Source of the DNA: Candidatus Bathyarchaeota archaeon | GTDB lineage: Archaea > Thermoproteota > Bathyarchaeia > TCS64 | Reading direction: 5' to 3' | Assembly: GCA_020697635.1 (NCBI GenBank) | Contig: JAEHCT010000022.1 | Location: 1 to 11,867 of the forward strand | Length of the DNA: 11,867 nt | In this document: positions 5,566 through 10,808 of the stretch, piece by piece | Layout: the number at the start of each line of letters is the position of its first letter | Position numbering within the stretch: position 1 is the first letter of the stretch | The notes under the pieces: generated by a model | Seen by the model: only the letters and a program-made list of their open reading frames with translations | Told to the model about the DNA's origin: nothing | Databases searched by the model: none | Position numbers and translations under genes: made by a program

Positions 5566-5640
5566 CTGTATGAATATACAGTTCACGGCAAATTTAATAT
5601 ACATCTGTATAGACGGATATTAATTTAATATACATATGTA
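5566..5640. promoter_or_regulatory. Three dyad sites at 31-bp spacing upstream of Lrp-type gene
   Basis: Three inverted repeats built from TGTA/TACA: CTGTAT-gaat-ATACAG (5566-5581), TATACA-tc-TGTATA (5598-5611) and TACATATGTA (5631-5640). Their centres are at 5573.5, 5604.5 and 5635.5, exactly 31 bp (about three helical turns) apart. The last two are embedded in a 19-bp direct repeat (5591-5609 and 5622-5640) with one mismatch. The first site has its half-sites in the opposite order (TGTA outside). TATA-like TTTAATAT occurs in both repeat copies. This is the expected layout for cooperative binding of an Lrp/AsnC oligomer to its own promoter. Confidence 0.6.
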
Positions 5641-5651
5641 AAGGTGTCAAC

Positions 5652-6107
5652 ATGTTCGCGCTTGACGAAATAGACAAGAAGATCCTCGGGGAGCTGCTAC
5701 TGAACTCCAAGAGGAGCTACCGTGAGCTGGCTAAGGCCATAGGCATATCCGCGGCCACGGTTATCAGCCACGTCCAGCGGCTGGAGTCCGCCGGAGTGAT
5801 TAAGGAGTACACGGTTATGCTGGACTTCGAGCGGCTGGGGTTCGAGCTCACCGTGGTCACCGAGATGACGGTGAGCCGAGGCAAGCTCTTGGAGACCCAG
5901 GGGGAGATCGCCAAGCTCCCCTACGTCTGCGCCGTCTACGACGTAACCGGGGAGATCGACTCCATAGTGGTGGCCAAGTTCAGGAACAGGAGGGATCTGA
6001 GCGAGTTCCCCAAGGACCTGCTCAGCATGCCTTTCGTGGAGAGAACCAACACCCACGTGGTCCTGAACACGGTGAAAGAGGACTTCAGGATGCTGAACAA
6101 CCTCTAA
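5652..6107 (+). CDS. Lrp/AsnC family transcriptional regulator
   Basis: A 151-residue feast/famine-type regulator. The N-terminal AsnC-type HTH covers about residues 4-62: LDEIDKKILGELLLNSKRSY, ELAKAIGISAATVISHVQRL, then SAGVIKEYTVMLDFERLG. The C-terminal RAM ligand-binding domain covers about 66-140, with the typical VTGEIDSIVVAKF strand pair. Family members bind amino acids, form dimers to octamers and wrap DNA. ATG at 5652 has AAGGTG (5641-5646) five bases upstream. It faces away from glutamine synthetase and is preceded by three phased dyad sites, which argues for autoregulation and for control of glnA (inference). It converges with the deacylase gene with a 40-bp gap. Confidence 0.93.
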   Translation: MFALDEIDKKILGELLLNSKRSYRELAKAIGISAATVISHVQRLESAGVIKEYTVMLDFERLGFELTVVTEMTVSRGKLLETQGEIAKLPYVCAVYDVTGEIDSIVVAKFRNRRDLSEFPKDLLSMPFVERTNTHVVLNTVKEDFRMLNNL

Positions 6108-6126
6108 ATCTTGTTTCTGTTCAAAG

Positions 6127-6131
6127 AAAAA
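6127..6131 (-). terminator. T5 tract after the deacylase gene
   Basis: The minus strand reads CCATTTTTCTTTG about 17 nt past the stop codon of the deacylase gene, in the 40-bp gap between convergent genes. It is short, so termination here is only plausible. Confidence 0.3.
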
Positions 6132-6147
6132 TGGAGTATGAAGCCAC

Positions 6148-7719
6148 CTAGGCTTTTCTCAGCGGCTTTCCGGGCAACGCGCCAGTGTGCTTGCCGTTCT
6201 CGATCACAGGTACGCCGTTGACCAGGACATAGAGGATGCCCGAGGCGTACCTGTGTGGGTCCGTGAACGTGGCCTCGTCCTTCACCGTGGCCGGGTCGAA
6301 GACCGTTACGTCGGCCTTGTACCCCTCCCGTAGTAGGCCCCTGTCCTTGAAGCCCATCTTCTGGGCGGGTGCGCCGGTCATCTTCCGTAGGGCCTCCTGG
6401 AGGCTGATGACGCCTTCCCGGACGTAGTGTCCGAGGACCCTGGGGAAGGTGCCGTAGTACCTCGGGTGGGGCTTCATGTCGGCCCAGATGCCCTCCTGGG
6501 AGACGGCTGAGCCGTCGCTTCCAACCATGCCGTGGGGGCTCCTCATGACGCGTCGGACGTCCTCCTCGTTCAGGCCGAACATGACGCTGGGGACCTGGGT
6601 GTCCTCCATGATGAGGAGATCGAACATGGCGTCCGTGGGGGGCTTGCCCATCATCTCACCGATCTCCTTGAGGTTCTTGCCCGTGTACTGGGGGTTGTTC
6701 TTCGCCCTGGTGACAAGTATGTTCTCGGGCGGGTAGCCTAGCCGCCTCTCGTTCTTCATGCGTTCACGTGTCGCCGGGTCTTTGAGTCGCTCCAGAATCT
6801 TCTCGGCGCCTCCCTCGTGGGCCCAGTGGGGGAGCAGGGCCGTGAGCCCGGTGCTGCTGGCGACGTACGGGTACTGGTCGAAGGTTACGTCCACCCCCTT
6901 CTCCCTGTACTCGGCGACCAGGCCGAGGCTCTCCCGGGTTTTCCCCCAGTTCCTCTGGCCGCTGGCCTTGAAGTGGGCTATCTGGACGGGTGTCCCCGCG
7001 TCGCGCCCGATCTCGCAGGCCTCGTTGACGGCGTCGAGGAGGGTGTCCCCCTCCCCTCTGATGTGGCTGAAGTAGAGGCCCCGGTGCTTTGCAACAACCT
7101 TGGCGAGCTCGGTGATCTCCTCGGCGTCGCCGTAGACGCTCGGCGGGTAGATGAGGCCCGTGCTCATGCCCCAGGCCCCGTCCTTCATCGCCTCGTCCAC
7201 GAGCCTCTTCATCTCATCTAGCTCCTCTGTCGTGGGCTTCCGGTTCTCGTGGCCCATCACGTTCTGGCGGACGGTGCCGTGGCCGACGAGGGGCGCTATA
7301 TTCAGGGCGGCGCCCTGCCTGTCGATCCTGTCCATGTAGTCGGCCATGGTCTCCCAGTCGAACTCGAAGTCGTCCGGGACGGAGCTCCGCGCGTAACGTT
7401 CCTTGTACTCCTTGACTGAGGCATTCATGGGGGCCGCGCTTCCCCCGCAGTTGCCCACCACCTCGGTGGTCACGCCCTGATGGATCTTGCTCAGCCCCCG
7501 GGGGTCGATGAGTATCGGGGTGTCCGAGTGGCTGTGTATGTCTATGAAGCCCGGGGCGACGATCAGCCCCTCTGCGTCAATGACTTTACCTGCCTCGGCC
7601 TCTTGCAGGTCTCCGACAATCTTCACGGTGTCTCCGACTACGCCGACGTCGGCCCACCGCCACGGGTTGCCTGTGCCATCCATGACGCGGCCGTTCCTGA
7701 TGACGATGTCATACTTCAA
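6148..7719 (-). CDS. N-acyl-D-amino-acid deacylase (D-aminoacylase), amidohydrolase superfamily
   Basis: A zinc amidohydrolase of 523 residues, full family length, expected to cleave N-acyl-D-amino acids to D-amino acid plus acyl acid. It shows the N-terminal beta-sandwich start (IRNGRVMDGTGNPWRWADVGV), the metal-binding HSHSD (His62, His64), the family cysteine ligand Cys91 in VVGNCG, His219 in YFSHIRGE, His249 in IAHFKASG, and the catalytic Asp402 in VGSDGSA. The start is unusual: TTG at 7719, since an in-frame TGA lies three codons upstream and no ATG occurs before residue 13. A TATA-like box at 7751-7756 fits that start. No signal peptide is seen, so it acts in the cytoplasm. Related D-amino-acid or dipeptide substrates and D-hydantoinase-like activity are alternatives. 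Confidence 0.92.
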   Translation of the reverse strand: MKYDIVIRNGRVMDGTGNPWRWADVGVVGDTVKIVGDLQEAEAGKVIDAEGLIVAPGFIDIHSHSDTPILIDPRGLSKIHQGVTTEVVGNCGGSAAPMNASVKEYKERYARSSVPDDFEFDWETMADYMDRIDRQGAALNIAPLVGHGTVRQNVMGHENRKPTTEELDEMKRLVDEAMKDGAWGMSTGLIYPPSVYGDAEEITELAKVVAKHRGLYFSHIRGEGDTLLDAVNEACEIGRDAGTPVQIAHFKASGQRNWGKTRESLGLVAEYREKGVDVTFDQYPYVASSTGLTALLPHWAHEGGAEKILERLKDPATRERMKNERRLGYPPENILVTRAKNNPQYTGKNLKEIGEMMGKPPTDAMFDLLIMEDTQVPSVMFGLNEEDVRRVMRSPHGMVGSDGSAVSQEGIWADMKPHPRYYGTFPRVLGHYVREGVISLQEALRKMTGAPAQKMGFKDRGLLREGYKADVTVFDPATVKDEATFTDPHRYASGILYVLVNGVPVIENGKHTGALPGKPLRKA

Positions 7720-7750
7720 TTGGTATCATTGATGACATCCGACTACGACG

Positions 7751-7756
7751 ATAAAG
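7751..7756 (-). promoter_or_regulatory. TATA-like box of the deacylase gene
   Basis: The minus strand reads CTTTAT within CTCTTTATCG, centred about 34 nt before the TTG start at 7719, giving a leader of a few bases. It supports the TTG start in the absence of an ATG. Confidence 0.4.
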
Positions 7757-7788
7757 AGTTTAGGAGGCGTCAAGCCGTTGAGATACCC

Positions 7789-7797
7789 AAATATTAC
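7789..7797 (+). promoter_or_regulatory. TATA-like box of the 119-residue protein gene
   Basis: AAATATTAC is centred about 27 nt before the TTG at 7821, which predicts a leaderless transcript starting on that TTG. Confidence 0.45.
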
Positions 7798-7820
7798 GCG
7801 GTTCCTCTTCTCATACCGAG

Positions 7821-8180
7821 TTGCTCCGAAAGTACAGCTACGTGAGATACGCGTGGTGGCGTGAGGTGGACATCGACGAGTTGAGCAGACAACTCTCAAC
7901 GAAATTCGAGGTCAAGCCCGTCAAGACCCCTGAGAGTACAGTATACGAGTTCTCCCTCTACAAGGACGTCAGGAGGGAGGTACTCGTGAAGGCGGACACC
8001 CTGAAGGCGTACATCTCACGGTTCAGGGCGGTGCTCTTCCAGAGGGATAGGGCTCCCTTCACCCCGCGCGACATGGAGCTGCGGAGGAGGCTTCTGGAGG
8101 TCTACCCCAGGGACAGGCCTTCGCCTTTCCCGTGGGCGTTCAGCGACGAGGAGCCGTTCGAGGTAGCTGAGCAGGACTAG
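7821..8180 (+). CDS. Unrecognised 119-residue protein
   Basis: I do not recognise a family. The frame begins with TTG at 7821, located 27 nt from a TATA-like box; GTG at 7842 is the alternative start and would begin VRYAWWREVDIDEL. The protein is soluble and mixed alpha/beta: a basic, aromatic N-terminus (RKYSYVRYAWW), a central segment rich in Val/Lys/Arg (about 30-75), a helix of basic and acidic residues (PRDMELRRRLLEVYP), and a proline-rich then acidic tail (SPFPWAFSDEEPFEVAEQD). Codon use resembles neighbouring genes, so it is probably real. It lies divergent from the deacylase and its TAG stop overlaps the stop of the opposing winged-helix gene. Confidence 0.65.
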   Translation: MLRKYSYVRYAWWREVDIDELSRQLSTKFEVKPVKTPESTVYEFSLYKDVRREVLVKADTLKAYISRFRAVLFQRDRAPFTPRDMELRRRLLEVYPRDRPSPFPWAFSDEEPFEVAEQD

Positions 8181-8392
8181 ACTCGTCTGAGGTACTTGTG
8201 TCTCTTGTCGCGGAAGGGGGATACCTGCCTCTTGTATACCTCCACAAGCCCCTTGCTAACGAGGCTGGGGATGGCGCCGGTGTCCATCCGGGGCACATCC
8301 TTGCACATGACGTCCCCCTGACAGACCAGTTCGTAGACCCTCCTCTCGGGCGGGGAGAGATAAAGCTCATCGGACAAGTTGCATCGATACAT
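8177..8392 (-). CDS. Small winged-helix DNA-binding protein, 71 residues
   Basis: A compact protein consisting of one winged helix-turn-helix: SPPERRVYELVCQGD (helix 1), VMCKDVPRM (helix 2), DTGAIPSLVSKGLVEVYKR (recognition helix and strand), and a basic wing (QVSPFRDKRHKYLRRV). The short length and pattern resemble single-domain archaeal regulators. Two cysteines (Cys24 and Cys30) lie in or near helices 1-2. ATG at 8392 has a TATA-like GTTTTATC at 8436-8443 on the minus strand. It is divergent from the PLP enzyme gene with a 79-bp spacer, so control of that gene is plausible but unproven. Its TAG stop interlocks with that of the 119-residue protein. Confidence 0.72.
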   Translation of the reverse strand: MYRCNLSDELYLSPPERRVYELVCQGDVMCKDVPRMDTGAIPSLVSKGLVEVYKRQVSPFRDKRHKYLRRV

Positions 8393-8424
8393 TATCGTCT
8401 GCCGACGGTAAAAGCAGTTCGATG

Positions 8425-8460
8425 CGCCTTCTTATGATAAAACCCTTTAAACGGAAGGCG
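8425..8460. promoter_or_regulatory. Split dyad around divergent TATA boxes
   Basis: CGCCTTC (8425-8431) and GAAGGCG (8454-8460) are perfect 7-bp inverted copies, 29 bp centre to centre. Between them are the TATA-like box of the minus-strand gene (8436-8443) and TTTAAA of the plus-strand gene (8446-8451). A regulator bound to both arms would cover both promoters. Confidence 0.35.
8446..8451 (+). promoter_or_regulatory. TATA box of the PLP enzyme gene
   Basis: TTTAAA in CCCTTTAAACGG is centred about 24 nt before the ATG at 8472, giving a leaderless or near-leaderless transcript. Confidence 0.55.
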
Positions 8461-8471
8461 GAAGATGAACC

Positions 8472-9677
8472 ATGGGTTTCTACGATCACCTTGGAGTGAA
8501 ACGCGTCATCAACTGCTACGGCACCTACACCCTGATAGGAGGCCACACTTTCTCGGACCAAGTCAGGGCGGCCATGGACGAGGCCGACAGAAACTTCGCT
8601 TGGCTCTGGGAGCTAGAAGAGAAGGCAGGCGAAAGGATATGTGAGCTGACCGGCGCGGAGGCGGCGTTCGTGGCGCCCGGCGTCTTCGCCGCCCTCAGCA
8701 TGGGCGCGGCCGCCTGCATGGCCGGCACCGACAGGGACAACATGAGCAGGCTCCCAGACACGTCGGGCATGAGGAACGAGTTCATAGTCCAGAGGGCGCT
8801 GCGGGACTTCAAATACGACAGGAGCATGACCGTCGCGGGCGGTAGTCTCGTGGAGGTGGGCGACGAGAAGCGCGGATGCGCCGCCGAGGAGCTGGAGGCC
8901 GCCATCACCGACAAGACCGCAGGGTTCCACTACATGGCCCACGGCACCACGGGGAACTGGGCCTCCAAGGAGTGCAGCATCGTGCCCGTCGATGCCGTAA
9001 TCGAAGTGGCTCACCGCAACGGTCTTCCCGTGATGGTGGACGCCGCTTTCCAGTGCTATCCCAAGGACGGGTTCACCCGTTACACCAGCAAGGGAGCCGA
9101 CCTGGTCGCCTACTCGTGCAAGTACTTCGGCGGCCCTAACACGGCCGGCATACTCCTCGGCAAGAAGAAGCTCGTGGAAGCCGTGGCCCTCCACAGCTTC
9201 GTGGGTCAAGAGGGAGGCCCCGGAGGCAGGCTCTTCCTCGAGGCGGAGCCGGGGAAGATGCACGGCAGCGTGTTCCGCGGCTACAAGATGGACAGGTCTT
9301 CCATAGCGGGGGCCGTAGCTTCCCTTGAGGAGCACCTGGCCACAGACTACGAGGCCATATTCGCGAAGGCGAGGCTGAAGGCGGCGAGGATGACGGAGAA
9401 GTGGAGCAAGGTCCCCGGCGTATCGACCAAGCTCTACGACGTAGGGACGGTGCCTGATGAGCCGGGAAGAATATCTTTGCACATAGTCCTCGACAGGAAC
9501 CCCGAGGAGGTGGATGACATAGTTAAAGAACTCATGGCCGGCGATCCCTCCATATGGGCGTCGGCGGAAGGCAACCACCTGGTCGTCAACATAACAAGCT
9601 TCAGGGGCCTGATGCTCGCAGAGGAAAAGGACACGGAGACGATAATGGAGAGGGTCTCGGAGGCCCTGAGAGGGTAG
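8472..9677 (+). CDS. PLP-dependent SelA/DGL-like lyase or transferase
   Basis: A 401-residue fold-type I PLP enzyme of the SelA / D-glucosaminate-6-phosphate ammonia-lyase group. It has the family opening (GVKRVINCYGTYTLIGGH), an ELTGAEAAFVAPG segment, the LPDTSGMRNEFIVQ motif, the cofactor aspartate Asp190 in VMVDAAFQ, and the likely Schiff-base Lys217 in SCKYFGGPNTAGILLGK. The lysine is one residue closer to the serine than in SelA-type SGDK or SGGK. Archaea make selenocysteine by SepSecS, so true SelA function is unlikely; beta-elimination or transfer on an amino-acid or amino-sugar derivative is more likely. No PTS transporter is nearby, so a phosphorylated amino sugar substrate has no local support. 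It converges with the DUF917 gene with a 4-bp gap. Confidence 0.82.
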   Translation: MGFYDHLGVKRVINCYGTYTLIGGHTFSDQVRAAMDEADRNFAWLWELEEKAGERICELTGAEAAFVAPGVFAALSMGAAACMAGTDRDNMSRLPDTSGMRNEFIVQRALRDFKYDRSMTVAGGSLVEVGDEKRGCAAEELEAAITDKTAGFHYMAHGTTGNWASKECSIVPVDAVIEVAHRNGLPVMVDAAFQCYPKDGFTRYTSKGADLVAYSCKYFGGPNTAGILLGKKKLVEAVALHSFVGQEGGPGGRLFLEAEPGKMHGSVFRGYKMDRSSIAGAVASLEEHLATDYEAIFAKARLKAARMTEKWSKVPGVSTKLYDVGTVPDEPGRISLHIVLDRNPEEVDDIVKELMAGDPSIWASAEGNHLVVNITSFRGLMLAEEKDTETIMERVSEALRG

Positions 9678-9681
9678 TGCC

Positions 9682-10749
9682 TCAGCCCTTCAGGTAGCCT
9701 TCGAGGTGCTTGACCATGGGCCTGCCGAGGGCGGCCTCCACCACCTCGTAGTTCTCGCTGTACCTGTTGCCGTCGCCCACGGATATCTTCTCCTTGGGCA
9801 CGTTGACGACGTAGACGGTCTGGCCCTTCGCTAGGCTGGCGCTGGTCACTGGGTCGCCTTCCTCGTCGAACGTCGTCATGAGGTCGGGGAACGTGGCCAG
9901 CCGCTCGCCATCCTTCTCGAGGGTCATGTACTCGTTGACGTAGCTGAGCTCCCACTCTTCGCCGCCCTGCCTGATGGTGGCGAAGCCCACGTCGAACCCG
10001 CCCTTGGCCTCGATGGTCATCTTGGTGATCCGTCCCTTGCAGACGAGTTCGCCGCCGAGGAACTCAGTGGCGGCCTTCACCTTGGCTTCGGCTCCCTTGT
10101 CCTTGGCCGCTAGGAACGCGTAGCCTAGGTCTATGGCCATCTGTATGGCGCCGGGGGCTCCGTGCTCCCTGGTGTAGCTCACCGGTACAGGGTCCCTGGC
10201 CATGGCTATCAGCGCCTTCATGTCGCGCGCTTGGGAGCGTATCACGTTGCTCGTGGTCTGGAGGGTACCCCACGCCACGACCTCGCTTCCCTCGGTGACG
10301 CCCGTCTTGACACTCCTATAGTCGAGGCGGTGGAGCCCCATGCTCCCCATCATCGCGGTGGGGTGGGCCCTGCCGTCGCCCGGGGTGTCCACAACGGGAA
10401 GTCCGAGGGCGGCGGCTATGAGCCAGCCGCCGAAGCTGTTGTGGCCCCCGTTCTCGGCGGCGATGACGCCGTGGAACTCCACCCCCACCTCCCTGAGGAG
10501 CTTGGCCGCCCTGAGGTAGTGCATGGGCTTGGTGTTCCCTCGCTCAGTGGGCGCCCCCAACGCGGCGCTCGTGATGACCTTCCACTCGGGGTCCGCTTCG
10601 TCTGGGCCCCAGAGCTCTATTTTGCCTATCTCCAGCGCGAGGCTGCCGGTCCTGAGGCCTGTCTCAGGCCAGCCCCCGCCGCCTCCTCCGAGGATCGCCC
10701 CACCATAGGCGAGGGCTTCCACGTCCTCCTTCGTGACAATGCGTGGCAT
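9682..10749 (-). CDS. DUF917 (S-methyl-thiohydantoin desulfurase-like) family protein
   Basis: A 355-residue soluble protein with the family N-terminus: VTKEDVEALAYGGAILGGGG (residues 5-24), then the conserved AALGAPTERGN, FHGVIAAENGGHNSFGGWLI and VVDTPGDGRAHPTAMM segments (about 62-132). The C-terminal half (about 230-355) carries the second domain with KGRITKMTIEAKGGFDVGFA. The family is linked to hydantoin-type compounds and often found near hydantoinases and amino-acid catabolism genes; the exact reaction of this member is not known. Together with the D-aminoacylase it suggests processing of modified or cyclic amino-acid derivatives (inference). ATG at 10749 has a palindromic TATA box, GTTATAAC. 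The gene follows the ferredoxin oxidoreductase gene but is separated by a T7 tract and that box. Confidence 0.85.
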   Translation of the reverse strand: MPRIVTKEDVEALAYGGAILGGGGGGWPETGLRTGSLALEIGKIELWGPDEADPEWKVITSAALGAPTERGNTKPMHYLRAAKLLREVGVEFHGVIAAENGGHNSFGGWLIAAALGLPVVDTPGDGRAHPTAMMGSMGLHRLDYRSVKTGVTEGSEVVAWGTLQTTSNVIRSQARDMKALIAMARDPVPVSYTREHGAPGAIQMAIDLGYAFLAAKDKGAEAKVKAATEFLGGELVCKGRITKMTIEAKGGFDVGFATIRQGGEEWELSYVNEYMTLEKDGERLATFPDLMTTFDEEGDPVTSASLAKGQTVYVVNVPKEKISVGDGNRYSENYEVVEAALGRPMVKHLEGYLKG

Positions 10750-10781
10750 GTCGTCTCAGACCAACTATTACTGGTCACTGG

Positions 10782-10787
10782 TTATAA
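10782..10787 (-). promoter_or_regulatory. TATA box of the DUF917 gene
   Basis: TTATAA within GGTTATAACAG is centred about 35 nt before ATG 10749, giving a leader of about 8 nt. Next to it is a short tandem repeat, ACTGGTCACTGGT (10769-10781), that could be a regulator site. Confidence 0.5.
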
Positions 10788-10795
10788 CAGGTTTG

Positions 10796-10802
10796 AAAAA
10801 AA
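10796..10802 (-). terminator. T7 tract after the 2-oxoacid:ferredoxin oxidoreductase gene
   Basis: The minus strand reads CCCCCATTTTTTTC directly after the TGA stop at 10809. A run of seven T is a good archaeal terminator and separates this gene from the DUF917 gene, which has its own promoter just downstream. Confidence 0.55.
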
Positions 10803-10808
10803 TGGGGG

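Noticed and set aside
8613..9578. 321-codon minus-strand ORF antisense to the PLP enzyme gene
   Set aside because: Antisense shadow; the plus-strand frame has conserved PLP enzyme motifs and a promoter.
8472..9677. True selenocysteine synthase (SelA)
   Set aside because: Archaea use SepSecS, no selenoprotein context is visible, and the lysine motif differs from SelA.
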